Positions 9,236 through 19,200 of a stretch of DNA of 64,000 nt are shown piece after piece (positions within the stretch are counted from its first letter, which is position 1; every line of letters begins with the position of its first letter). The DNA comes from Pseudomonas brassicacearum (GTDB lineage: Bacteria > Pseudomonadota > Gammaproteobacteria > Pseudomonadales > Pseudomonadaceae): the NCBI RefSeq assembly GCF_000585995.1, contig NZ_CP007410.1:862001-926000 (forward strand). The letters run 5' to 3'. The notes beneath the pieces are model-generated. The model searched no databases and was not told the origin of the DNA. It saw nothing but the letters and a program-made list of their open reading frames with translations. The position numbers and the translations under genes are program-made.

Positions 9236-9349
9236 CCGCCGGTACGTCGCTGAATTTGAAGTTTGATATAGGTGGCATATGTACGCATTGCCTGACGATT
9301 TTGATTTCTTGCTATTATTCGCGTGTTACTTGGAAGTGGTTGGTTTTCG
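9236..9349 (+). pseudogene. Truncated duplicate of the 8169 cassette (toxin end plus immunity 5' end)
   Basis: Sequence 9236-9349 repeats 8125-8240: a toxin end (AEFEV, stop at 9264-9266), then an ATG at 9279 encoding MYALPDDFDFLLLFACYLEV. The copy is cut at 9350 by inverted-repeat element copy 6. The frame stops inside the element, so no functional immunity protein is made. A lone left-arm fragment (AAAAAAGGGGCACA) lies at 9199-9212. Confidence 0.8.
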
Positions 9350-9434
9350 AAAAGGGGGCAGATTTATTTTATGAGATCAGAGGGGGTGGGTTTATTGGCT
9401 TGCTCGGTGATCTAAAATAAATCTGTCCCCTTTT
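9350..9434. repeat. Inverted-repeat element, long form (copy 6), interrupting an immunity gene copy
   Basis: Both arms are present. The left arm begins exactly where homology to the intact immunity gene at 8169 ends, so insertion or recombination at this element truncated the gene. Confidence 0.88.
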
Positions 9435-9435
9435 T

Positions 9436-9549
9436 TTGAAAACGGTAAGAGTCCGAGATGATGCGGGAGGTCATGACTTTGGTGTTGGGAATCCTCAAAA
9501 TCGCGGCTCCCACTTTAATGATGAAATCGGGAATCATTATGACTACTGA
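9436..9549 (+). pseudogene. Orphan toxin tail with GNPQNRGSHFND...GNHYDY ending
   Basis: The frame ending at the TGA 9547-9549 encodes RDDAGGHDFGVGNPQNRG, SHFND and GNHYDY. This His/Asp/Asn-rich ending is seen at the C-termini of several polymorphic toxins that are probably nucleases; I do not assign a numbered family. Only ~37 codons remain after the repeat element. The cognate immunity gene starts inside its last codons. Confidence 0.7.
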
Positions 9550-10174
9550 TATTAAAGTTACGAGTGCGCCTGATTTGTTAGTAAATAATGAGGTGTTTAA
9601 CATTCGCTGTGCGGGGAAGCGAGGGGGCGGGGAGCTCTCGGTGGCAAGCTTTTTGACTGCCGGGGCGTCAAGCGATTCCGTATCCTCAGTATTAAGTTAT
9701 TTGTATGATCTAATTGAGAAGAAATTTCCTGATTACGATCTGTGGTTTTTTCTAGGTAGTTCGGCATGGCAGCCAGATACACGGATTGTCCGCCATCGAA
9801 AATTGTGGGGGGCATTGAAGTTTAGGGGGTATGAGGTTGTTGGTGGCAGTAACTCGCAAGAGTACATTGTCGAGGCGGAAGGAAAAATTAAGTTTTTTGG
9901 TGCGTTGCGCCTGTCGAAGCTGTCTATTGAAACCGTCGCTAGTGTGCTTGAGACAGAGCGTTGTTCATATGTGGCAGCGCTCCCTAAGGGGTTTGATGTT
10001 CGAGTTGCTCTTGATAGGGGATGGTCGGGGGATGTAGAGGAAGATTTGAGTTTTCATTATTTGCTATCTGAAAAGCAAGGTCTGCTTTTTAAGAAGGTGG
10101 GTGAGTTTGATGACGGTGAACGGGGATTTATATCGGTTGGTTTGTCGGAGCAAATAAGTGTGTTGTTGCATTAA
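9539..10174 (+). CDS. Putative immunity protein, unknown family
   Basis: The likely start is the ATG at 9539, which overlaps the toxin stop at 9547-9549 by 11 bases, the coupling geometry seen in other cassettes. An in-frame ATG at 9458 would read antiparallel toxin codons and is less likely. The product (~211 residues, MTTDIKVTSAPDLLV to SEQISVLLH) has no signal or membrane segment. It contains WFFLGSSAWQPD and KLWGALKFRGYEVV. Not recognised; role inferred from context. Confidence 0.68.
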   Translation: MTTDIKVTSAPDLLVNNEVFNIRCAGKRGGGELSVASFLTAGASSDSVSSVLSYLYDLIEKKFPDYDLWFFLGSSAWQPDTRIVRHRKLWGALKFRGYEVVGGSNSQEYIVEAEGKIKFFGALRLSKLSIETVASVLETERCSYVAALPKGFDVRVALDRGWSGDVEEDLSFHYLLSEKQGLLFKKVGEFDDGERGFISVGLSEQISVLLH

Positions 10175-10214
10175 AGAGTTTCTTTAGAATTGTTATGGAT
10201 AGAAAAACGAATGC

Positions 10215-10320
10215 AAAAAGGGGACAGATTTATTTTGTGCAAAAAAGGGGACAGATTTATTTTGTGAAACGCAGAGGGCAGATTTGTTGGTTTTGCTCGG
10301 TTTATAAATAAATCTGTCCC
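10215..10320. repeat. Inverted-repeat element (copy 7): an extra left arm followed by a full long form
   Basis: A left arm at 10215-10239 is immediately followed by a complete element at 10241-10320 whose right arm ends at CTGTCCC, exactly as in copy 1. From 10241 to 10397 the sequence duplicates 5768-5923, giving direct repeats that bracket the whole first orphan array. Confidence 0.87.
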
Positions 10321-10397
10321 GGATGGCACTTACTTAACGACTAACCAGCTGATACACCTATAAAAAATTAAAACGTCTGGCCGAGTGCTCCCTCGAG
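10321..10397. mobile_element. Short IS-end-like remnant (second copy of 5847-5923)
   Basis: It is identical or nearly identical to 5847-5923, including GGCACTTACTTAACGAC and CCGAGTGCTCCCTCGAG. Together with element copy 7 it forms the right-hand member of a ~155-base direct repeat flanking 5924-10240. Deletion between the two copies would remove the whole first orphan array. Confidence 0.6.
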
Positions 10398-10430
10398 GAT
10401 GTTGTGTCAGGCTAAACCGTTTTTACCCGT

Positions 10431-10457
10431 AGCTTCTAGTTTCGCTAGGGGCTTTTT
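10431..10457 (+). terminator. Rho-independent terminator at the end of the first CDI locus
   Basis: AGCTTCTAG and CTAGGGGCT form a 9-bp stem (with two T-G pairs) around TTTCG, followed by five T residues. It probably marks the original end of the first cdi operon before the orphan cassettes accumulated. Confidence 0.75.
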
Positions 10458-10480
10458 CATGCTTAGACGAGTCATTCAAG

Positions 10481-10948
10481 ATGTTGATGAAGCTGGCGCC
10501 GCAGAAACGGCGCAACCCGCGTAATTTCTATTTGGGTATCGCTGCGGTAGTTCTGATTGCCGGGATTGGACGCTATTTCGCGCTCAAAGCCGAGCAGGAG
10601 AAGATGGCCCAACAGGCGCTGCTGGTCAAGCACCTCGCCCAACTGGACGCGACGCTGCCAAAGCAACTGGATGCAATTACCACCCTTGAGTACGTCGGTT
10701 TTACGTACGGTGACACGATCTTCTACCGCTACAGGATCGACTTAGCAGCGAGCAGCCTCTCCGAGGAACGCAAGGCCAGCATGGAGGCGAGAGTACGCCG
10801 TGATTTGGAGGAACTGGCCTGCAAGGAACCGCAGTTGCTGACGATGATGCGCAGGTTCAAGTTTCACCAGGAGCATTACTACCTGGCCAGAAACAGCACA
10901 CTTTTTTCCATTGAGCTTCGCCCTGAGCAGTTGAGCTGCCCAAAATGA
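10481..10948 (+). CDS. Small single-span membrane protein, unknown function
   Basis: The 155-residue product has a basic start (KLAPQKRRNPRN), one membrane segment at about residues 16-34 (FYLGIAAVVLIAGIGRYFAL) and then a periplasmic, charged domain containing three Cys residues. The type II orientation is inferred from the positive N-terminus. The in-frame ATG at 10487 is an alternative start. GC content is typical of the chromosome. I do not recognise the family. It stands alone downstream of the cdi terminator. Confidence 0.7.
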   Translation: MLMKLAPQKRRNPRNFYLGIAAVVLIAGIGRYFALKAEQEKMAQQALLVKHLAQLDATLPKQLDAITTLEYVGFTYGDTIFYRYRIDLAASSLSEERKASMEARVRRDLEELACKEPQLLTMMRRFKFHQEHYYLARNSTLFSIELRPEQLSCPK

Positions 10949-11081
10949 TGCCGGTAAGGTGGGTGCCGTCGCTCGTTCATCGCTTCAACCATTCCCTAGA
11001 CCGCAAGCCTCCAGCCAATCCGTCTTGCGAAAAGGGTATTTATGTCTTTTCTAGATAAAAACGTGCCTTGGAGGGCCATTG

Positions 11082-11525
11082 ATGCGACACGATGTTGTTT
11101 TACGCTTTATAGCGATGACTTTGTTCTGCTTCACGCTGACCGGATGCATTCATTACGAACATAAAAGCGCAGAAGGAAAACCCTGGGCTGAGGTCGCGAC
11201 AATTCGGCAGTTCGACAAGCATTTGTCGATAGACAAGATCGATGACGATACGTCGCTATATTGGCTAGCCCGCCAAACCGAGTATCGACTCGGCGCAGGA
11301 AGGCATAAACTTTCCGTTAAGTACGCTATTGGAACCGGATACTCACGTCCAATTGAAATGACCGTGGATTTGGTCGGTGGCCGTACCTATGGGCTTTATG
11401 GCATTTCTTCGATGAAATGGTGGTATTACGAAGTTCGTGATGTCGAGACAGGGCGTTCCGCGAAAGTTATAGAGCCGGCGGTCACAACGACGCCTTCTGA
11501 ATCAGCCGGGCAGGCGGTCCAATAA
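11082..11525 (+). CDS. Predicted lipoprotein, unknown function
   Basis: The ATG at 11082 is preceded by GGAGGG. The N-terminus (RHDVVLRFIAMTLFCFTLTGC) is a lipoprotein signal with lipobox LTGC, predicting lipid attachment at Cys 22. The mature ~125 residues contain HKLSVKYAIGTGYSRP and VDLVGGRTYGLYG, a beta-rich fold. The C-terminus is Thr/Ser-rich. Membrane anchoring is likely. No neighbour suggests a role. Confidence 0.75.
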   Translation: MRHDVVLRFIAMTLFCFTLTGCIHYEHKSAEGKPWAEVATIRQFDKHLSIDKIDDDTSLYWLARQTEYRLGAGRHKLSVKYAIGTGYSRPIEMTVDLVGGRTYGLYGISSMKWWYYEVRDVETGRSAKVIEPAVTTTPSESAGQAVQ

Positions 11526-11584
11526 TATTATCGTGTAAAGGGCGTTTGCTCTCTGTCGGTTGGCGTAGCCGTTGGCGATGAATA

Positions 11585-11630
11585 GCGAGGGCTGCTTCGC
11601 AGCCCAGCGGGAGCAAGCTCCCTCGCCACA
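11585..11630. repeat. REP palindrome
   Basis: GGGCTGCTTCGCAGCCC followed by GCGGGAGCAAGCTCCC TCGCCACA is the REP variant of Pseudomonas; the same unit recurs at 30520-30565. It lies in the gap between convergent genes, where such elements often protect transcripts or bind gyrase. Confidence 0.85.
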
Positions 11631-11694
11631 GAAGCCGGATTGTTGATCGCTCGCCCGTGGCGCAGTTTTATTTTGCTATCCCCTTCTTTTGTGG

Positions 11695-12132
11695 TTACAG
11701 CGGGCACCACGGGTCTTCCCCCTTCGCGCTTTCCAGGATCTTCGGAAAGTTTCGCTCAAAGGCCCAGCCTGAAGCCACGGCAGTCATGGTGGTTTTGCAG
11801 GCGGGATTCTTTTCCGAGACGATCACGTTCATATAGAACTGGCTGCCGTAGATTGTCGGCGCCCATAGCACCATGTCGCTTCTTTCGGCATTGCTGTCGA
11901 TTTTCAATTGGATGGTATTGACGAGTGTCCCACCTGTCGTGAGTTCGGTCACCTGCGGGTGAAAGCAGTGGTTCAGGTAGCCCTGTACCCGTTCTTCCAC
12001 CACCGTCCGTTCTTGCGTCAGGCAGTACTCGGGGCTGGTTACGCCAGTGTTCAGCAGCTCGTCCTTGGTATACGGATGCAGTGAGCAGCCGCTCAATAGC
12101 AGAAAAACGATCCCTGTAAATTTCTTATACAA
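11695..12132 (-). CDS. Predicted lipoprotein, unknown function
   Basis: Translation starts at TTG 12132; AAGGAG lies 8 bases upstream, and the nearby ATG is out of frame and stops after four codons. The signal KFTGIVFLLLSGC contains a lipobox with Cys 16 as the attachment site. The mature domain (~130 residues) has three further Cys residues (EYCLTQ, LNHCFHP, NPACKTT) that could form disulphides. It is convergent with the lipoprotein at 11082. Family not recognised. Confidence 0.75.
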   Translation of the reverse strand: MYKKFTGIVFLLLSGCSLHPYTKDELLNTGVTSPEYCLTQERTVVEERVQGYLNHCFHPQVTELTTGGTLVNTIQLKIDSNAERSDMVLWAPTIYGSQFYMNVIVSEKNPACKTTMTAVASGWAFERNFPKILESAKGEDPWCPL

Positions 12133-12570
12133 AATTCATGCTCCTTCAGACGTTGTGGACCGCCAAAACTGATTGCCGTAAGGGCGACGGGCGGGACTAT
12201 ACGCAATTTGTTTCGGTGTGAAATGGCTAAACGGGCTTGTCGTAGGAATCGACGGAGCGAATATTCCCCATTGACTTGCAGGACATTTCCTAGAAAATTC
12301 CCGCCCCTTGCGCCTGCCGATTCCGGTGCCTAGTCTTTGTTCATCGCTGCCAATCCAGCGGTCGGGTTTAGCAGCTCGGAATCACGTTAGGCGCATGGCA
12401 ACTGCCTTCAATGCGGGCATTTTTATTGCTCGAATTCTTATGGCGGCTGTGCGCAGGGCATCCTCGGGTGCGCCGGTTTCCTAACGTACCGGTCTGCTAA
12501 CCTGCGCACGGCTGCCACCCTCTCGTTTAGCAGCGAACGTGGCGGCTCTTACTTACGTTAGGAGCATTCC
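12133..12570 (+). promoter_or_regulatory. Structured intergenic leader before the DUF3077-type gene
   Basis: There is no ORF here. From about 12440 to 12540 the sequence folds: GTGCGCAGG at 12449-12457 pairs with CCTGCGCAC at 12501-12509, enclosing a smaller GCCGGT/ACCGGT hairpin. The motif GTTTAGCAG occurs twice (near 12366 and 12524), and its complement CTGCTAAC once near 12493. The ribosome site TTAGGAG sits just before the ATG at 12571. I infer an RNA leader or a small RNA; the direction follows the downstream gene. Confidence 0.5.
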
Positions 12571-12912
12571 ATGGACAAACTCATCCCCGACCCACCCGTT
12601 CCACCGCTGCATCTGGATATCGCCGCCGACGCCAACGCCGAACGTGTCATCGATTCCTATCTGAACCCCAAACCCGCCCAGCCCGACAAGAAGCTGCCTC
12701 CGGGCCAGTTGTTCACCGTCGTGGAGGGCGTCGATGCTGAAAGCCTGTTGGCCAATCTCAGCGAAACCTTGGCCTCCGCCAATGCCATGGCCGGCGATTT
12801 GGCGTTCGACCTGGAGGATTCTCGACGGCATGTTGCGTTGGGATTGCAACAGTTGATCGAGCTGAGTCAGCTATTGGCAAACCGGGCACTGGATGTCGTC
12901 GATCCTAGATAG
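12571..12912 (+). CDS. DUF3077-type small protein
   Basis: This 113-residue acidic, soluble protein has the pattern LFTVVEGVDAESLLANLSETLASANAMAGDLAFDLE and ALGLQQLIELSQLLANRALD. That pattern is common in short Pseudomonas proteins of the DUF3077/DUF6124 group, whose function is unknown. The ATG is preceded by TTAGGAG. It is probably a stand-alone gene expressed from the structured leader upstream. Confidence 0.75.
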   Translation: MDKLIPDPPVPPLHLDIAADANAERVIDSYLNPKPAQPDKKLPPGQLFTVVEGVDAESLLANLSETLASANAMAGDLAFDLEDSRRHVALGLQQLIELSQLLANRALDVVDPR

Positions 12913-12933
12913 AAGCTGGAAACCGGCATGGGA

Positions 12934-12985
12934 TAGACCACGTTTTTCCAAGAAGAAGTGACAGCGCTTCTTCGAGCCGTGGTCT
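12934..12985 (+). terminator. Long hairpin after the DUF3077-type gene
   Basis: The outer arms AGACCACG and CGTGGTCT enclose inner arms GAAGAAG and CTTCTTC. The T tract lies inside the stem rather than after it, so it may be a transcript-stabilising hairpin instead of an intrinsic terminator. Confidence 0.5.
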
Positions 12986-13038
12986 GTTCCTGAGGGATGT
13001 GAGACGTCGTTTTTGTTATTTTTTCCGACACGTCATGT

Positions 13039-13056
13039 GAGACGCGTCTCTTTTTT
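13039..13056 (+). terminator. Palindromic terminator upstream of the second cdiA
   Basis: GAGACGCGTCTC is a perfect 12-base palindrome followed by TTTTTT. It probably isolates the second cdi locus from upstream transcription. Nothing else is evident in 12986-13215 beyond the cdiA promoter region. Confidence 0.55.
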
Positions 13057-13215
13057 GAATGGAAAAATCCCGCTCTCTTGAACCGAAAGCGATATGCAGG
13101 GTCTGGTGTGCGCGTGGTGTACGCATCAGCAGCGTGAGTGTTTTTTGGGGTTAGGCCGGTTTGGCTGTTCTTCCGCTCACGAGCTTGCTGTCATTTTCAT
13201 ATCGAGGGATCGAAC

Positions 13216-16200
13216 ATGTTCTTGCCCGCCCATTGGGCGAGGTTATGCTTGGCGCTGCTGTGCCGTTCTCCGCTAACACTCGCTTACGCCTCCCTGACCC
13301 GCCAACCTTCCGCAGCCCTGCAAACCCGCGAGCAATTCTGGGGCATGCCCAAGCGTGGCCTGGCGTTCCTGTTGGCCAACGTCATGTTCTGGCAACCGAT
13401 GTGGGCCCAGGCGGGCGGGATCGTGGTCAGCGCGCCGGGCACCAGCCTCGGTCAGGCGGGCAACGGCGTGCCCATCGTCAACATCGCCAAGCCCAACGGC
13501 AGCGGCCTGTCCCACAACAAATTCAAGGATTACAACGTCGGCAGCAACGGCGTGATCCTCAACAACGCCACCAACCCCGCCCAAGCCACGCAACTGGGTG
13601 GGATCATCCTCGGCAACCCGAACCTCAAGGGCACGGCCGCCAGGATCATCCTCAACGAAGTCAACGGCGGCAACGCCAGTCAACTGCGCGGCTACACCGA
13701 AGTGGCGGGGCAATCGGCCCATGTCATCGTCGCCAACCCACATGGCATTACGTGTAATGGCTGCGGGTTTATCAACACCCCCAAGGCGACCCTGACGACG
13801 GGTAAGCCGATCATCGAAAACGGTCAGTTGAACCGCTATCAGGTGGATCAGGGCAGCGTTGCCATCGAAGGCGCGGGCCTTAACGCTAACAACGTTGACC
13901 GCTTCGAAATCATCACCCGCAGCGCCAAGATCAACGCCGAGATCCAGGCGAAAAACCTGACCATCGTCGCCGGGCGCAACGACGTCAATGCGGGCACCCT
14001 CAACGCCACCGCCCGTGCCGACGACGGCAGCGCGAAACCGGAACTGGCCATCGACTCCTCGGCCCTGGGCGGCATGTATGCCGGCGCGATCAAACTGGTG
14101 GGCACCGAAGCCGGCGTCGGGGTGAAGCTGGACGGCAAACTGATCGCCAGCGGTGGCGATATCCAGCTCGATGCCAATGGGCATTTGAGCATGGCTGAGA
14201 CGGCCGCCGCCGGTGCCGTCAACATCCAGGCCCAAAGCCTGGAAACCCGCGGCCAGGTGTACGCTGGTAGCCGCTTGGACGTGAAGACCCAAGGCGACCT
14301 GACCAGCCAGAAAAACCTGGTGGCCCGCGACAGCATTCACTTGGACAGCGGCGGCACGTTCAGCAACAACGGCATCATCGAAGCCGGTGTCAATGCCGAT
14401 AACAGCCGCAATACCACGGGCGATGTCACCCTCACAGCCAAGCAGCTGAACAACGGCGGCAAAACCGTCATCGCCAGCCGCGACTTGAACGTCACGACCA
14501 CTGCGGCGCTGAACAACCAGGGCGGTACGCTCAGTGGGCAGCGCAAGACCACCGTCACCGGCAACGTGGTGGATAACCGCAACAAAGGCCGCATCCTCGG
14601 CAACACCGAACTGCACCTGAACGCCGGTCAAGTCCTTAACAGCCAGGGCGGCCTGATCAATAGCCAGGGCCTGCTGATGGCCAACCTGGGCCATCTGGAA
14701 AACAATGCCGGTGAGTTATCGAGCCTGCACAGCGCGACGCTGATCCTCGGCAGCCTGGACAACCTGACCGGCTTGGTCATGACCGGCAAAAACCTCGACA
14801 TCACCAACACCGGCGCGATCAACAACCAGGGCGGTGAACTGTCCAGCCAAGGCGTTGTGACCGTGCGCACCGGCAGCCTGGATAACCGCAACAAAGGTAC
14901 GGTTGCCGCCAATGGCAAGTTGCTGGTCAGCGCGACCGGCGCAGTAAAAAACACCGACAAGGGCCTGATCGCCAGCCGTGAGGGCGCGCTCGAACTCGAT
15001 GCCGCCAGCCTGGACAACGCCAGGGGCACGCTGCAAGGCAAGGGCCTGGTGACCGTGGATGTCGCGGGTGATATCGACAACCAGGGCGGCAGCATCATCG
15101 CCCAGGACGCCAACCTGGGTGTCTTCGCGACCAACCTGGACAACCGTGGCGGCGTGCTGTCCAGCGTCAAGGCTGCATTGGAGGCGCGCACCACCGGCGT
15201 GTTGAGAAATGGCTACGACCTCTATCGCCAGGGCGGCACGATCCAAGCCCAAGGACTGAACATCCAAGCCTTGGCCGGGCTGTTCAACGACGGCGGGCGC
15301 ATGGCCGCGCAAGCGGGCGATATCGTGATCAGCAACGCGGGCGCGGATATCGACAATCGCAGCGGCGGGATGTATGCCTCCGGCAAGGTCTGGGTCATTG
15401 GCCGGAATCTGGACAACAGCGGCGGCGGACAGATCAGCGCCAGTCGTATAGACCTTGACCTTTCGGGCGCGCTGAACAATAACGCGGGCATTATCGAAAG
15501 CCAGGACAGCCTGGATATCCTGGCCGCCAGCCTGAGTAACCAGAAAGGCCAACTGCGCACCCTGGGCAAGAACAGCACCACGGCGTTCAACATCGGTGGT
15601 CTGTTCGATAACAGCGACGGCACCCTCGAAACCGCCAGTCAAGATGTGGGCTTCGACACCGGCAGTGTCCAGAACGTGGGTGGCAAGCTGCTGCACACCG
15701 GCCTGGGACTGTTTGGCATCAGCCAGGCCAACCTGGGGCAGGCGGGTGGGCAACTGGTGACCTACGGCAACCTGACGGTGACGGCCGACAGCTGGACCAA
15801 CAGCACCGCGATCCAGGCCGGGCACCTGGTGGTTCATGTCGACCAGTTGACCCAGACGGCCACCGGCCAGTTGCTCAGCGCCAACAGCATGGAAGGTCGT
15901 GGCAGCAACTGGCGCGTCGACGGCCTGATCGGCAGCGATGGGGCGATCGACCTGCAACTGACCGGCGCCTATGCCGGCAACGGCCGCTTGAGCAGTCTCG
16001 GCACCTTGGGCCTCAAGGCCGCGCTGATCAACCTGGAGCAAAACGGCAGCATCGTCGGCGGCGGCAGCACAAGCGTCGTGGTCGATGGTGTCCTCAACAG
16101 TTACGGTCGCCTGACCTCGGCGACGGACATGAGCGTCACTGCCGCCACGATCAACAACTACGGCACCCTCGGCAGTGCCGGCGCGCTCGGCGTATCGACT

Positions 16201-19200
16201 GGCGACCTGCTCAACGAACGCGGATTGATCTTCAGTGGCGGCAATACCAGCCTGCGCGTCAATAGCCTGACCAACCGCTATGCCGATATCTATAGCCTGG
16301 GTGATCTGAGCATCGATCGCGACGGCCTCGGCACCCGTGCCAGCCGCATCCTCAACAGCTCCGGCACGCTGCAGAGCGACGGCAACATGCGCCTGGCGGC
16401 CAGCACGATCGACAACGTCCGCGAGGTCTTGACCACCCACGATGCAGGCATCTACACCGCCTCGATCAGGGAAGTCGCCTGTATCGAAGGGGTCAACGCC
16501 GGCGACTGCAGCGGTGGCAAGGAAAACCACGTCTGGCAGATCATCCAGCGCGACAAGTTCGAAGTCACCGCGGCCAGCGCCGCCTCCAGCATCACCACTG
16601 GCGGCAACCTGAATATCCAGGGCGACACCCTGACCAACCGGAGCAGCAGCATCGGCGTCGGCGGCGCATTGACCGCCAACCTCGTCAGCTTGAATAACAT
16701 CGGCATCGAGACCGGCGAGATCGAAACCTCGCGCACCTTCATGTCCGAACGCACGCGCCACCCGAGTGGCTGGCGCGCCGCCGCGAATGACTTCACCAAC
16801 AAATATTGGCTGCAGAGCCCGGGTTACAACGCCAACGACCTGGGCGGCCTTGAAGCGGCGATGAGCCGTTTCATCGGCATGACCGAGCGTGAGGTCCCGG
16901 AGCTTCGTACTCAAACGGTCACCACCGACAACCAGACCTATGCCGCCATTATCCAGGCCGGTGGCGCCATCGACATTCCTACCCAGGGCGACGTCAACAG
17001 CGGCGTCGTGCGTGGCGGCTACAACTACGTCGGCGCCGGCCCGCGCACCGATACCCAGGCTGACAACGTTTTCTCCACCCGCGTCAGCGTCAATCGGCAA
17101 CTGCCCCCCAGCCTGACCCAGCAACAGGTCGATCCGCTGGCCTTGCCGGGCTTTGATTTGCCGACCGGGCAAAACGGCCTGTTCCGCATGAGCGGCGACG
17201 CCTCAACCACGCCGACCCAAGGCTCAGGCCTGACCCAAGTGCGTGGCCTGCCGGACAGCTCGTTCCGGACCAACCCACAAAAGTACCTGATCGAGACCAA
17301 CCCGGCGCTGACCGACATGCGCCGCTTCATGAGCTCGGACTACCTGCTGACGAACCTGGGCTACGACCCGGACACCGCCGCCAAGCGCCTGGGTGACGGC
17401 TTCTACGAACAGCGCCTGATCCAACAAGCCGTGATCGCCCGCACCGGCCAACGCTTCCTCGACGGCCAGACCTCCGACGACGGCATGTTCAAGTACCTGA
17501 TGAACAACGCCATCGCCAGCAAGGACGCGCTGAACCTGTCCCTGGGCGTCAGCCTCACCGCCGAACAAGTCGCGGCCCTGACTCACGACATCGTCTGGAT
17601 GGAAACCCGGACGGTGAACAACGAGCAGGTGCTGGTGCCGGTGCTCTACTTGGCCCAGGCCAACAACCGCCTCGCGGCGAATGGTGCGCTGATCCAGGGC
17701 GCCGATGTCAGCCTGATCGCGGGTAAAAACCTGAACAATGCGGGCACCCTGCGGGCGTCCAGCAACCTGAGGGCTTCGGCTGGCGACAGCTTGGTCAACA
17801 GTGGGTTGATGGAGGCGGGTGGTCGGCTGGATGCGTTGGCGAGTAACCACCTGACTAACAGGGCGGGTGGGGTTATTGCTGGGCGGGATGTCAGTGTTGT
17901 GGCCGTGGCCGGTGATTTGACCAACGAACGAACCCTCACCACCCATGCCAGCAGCACTGGCTACAAGACCGAACAGCGTGGTTTTGCCGACAGCGCGGCG
18001 CGGATTGAGGCGAGTCATGATCTGAGCGCGGGCGCTGGGCGGGATATCGCCAATGTTGGTGGTGTGCTCAAGAGTGGTAACGACACCACATTGCGCGCGG
18101 CCCGAAATATGAACATCACCGCCGCCGAGCAGATGGACAGCCATACGCAGGGCAGCAAACACCGGGACCAGACCATTACCCAGAATGGTTCTAGCGTTAC
18201 GGTTGGGCGGGATCTTCAGGCCGCTGCGGGCGGTGACCTCAACGTGATCGCCAGCCAGATCGAAACCAAGCGAAATTTGGCCATTGCGGCTACCCAAAAC
18301 TTGACCTTGGGGCCAGCGGCGAATGAACAGCATTCGTATGGCAAGAGCAAGAAGGTCAAGAGCATTGAGGATCATGTCCAGCAGGTGTCCACCACGCTCA
18401 AGGCGGGCGGGGATGCGACGCTGAGCGCGGGGCAGGATCTGACGCTGGTAGCGAGTACGGTCAACGCGGGGAATGAGGCGTACTTGGTGGCAGGCAACAA
18501 CCTCGCCCTGAAGGCCGCTGCGGATCAGGACTACAGCTTCTACAGCAAGACCAAGAAGTCTTCTTCCGGGAAGAAATTCCGGTTGGATGAAACGGACAGC
18601 ACCACCCAGGTGGGCAGCCTGGTCAGCTCCGGTGGTAACAGCACGCTGGTGGCGGGAGAAAACCTGCTGTTGGCGGGTAGCGCGGTGACCGCCGAGAAAG
18701 GTGCGACGAAATTGGTCGCAGGCAAGGATGTTCAGATTCTTGCCGTGACGGATTCCGACAGCGCTCGACATGAGCGTAAGGAAAGCAAAAGCAGTTGGGG
18801 CGGGTTCAAGTCGAGCAAAGTCCAAGACAAGGTCGACGAGAAACGCACCACTGCGGTGGGCAGCATGGTCTCAGGCGAGACGGTCACCGTCGCGGGCGGC
18901 CAAGATGTGAAAGTGACGGGTTCGTCCCTGGTCAGTACTGGTGATCTGGCGGTCCAGGCTGGGCGTGACTTGACCATCGATGCGGCGCGGAACACCTTCT
19001 CGCGCACCGATATGCACAAGGAAAAGAATCGTGACCTGACCGGTGTGCTGACCGGTAACAAGCTGGGCCTGGATGACATGACGGGCAACCAGCATCTGTT
19101 TATCAACAGTCAGAAGCACAACGGCACGGCTACAGAAACCACGCTTACCGGCAGCACGATCGGTTCCAGTGCCGGCAATGTAACGCTGACGGCTGGGCGC

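Noticed and set aside
13273..18825. Long minus-strand frames opposite the second cdiA (473, 818 and 533 codons)
   Set aside because: They are antisense shadows of a GC-rich repetitive gene: Val/Ala/Gln/Asp-rich, no domain motifs, no ribosome sites, and the plus strand encodes an unmistakable haemagglutinin.
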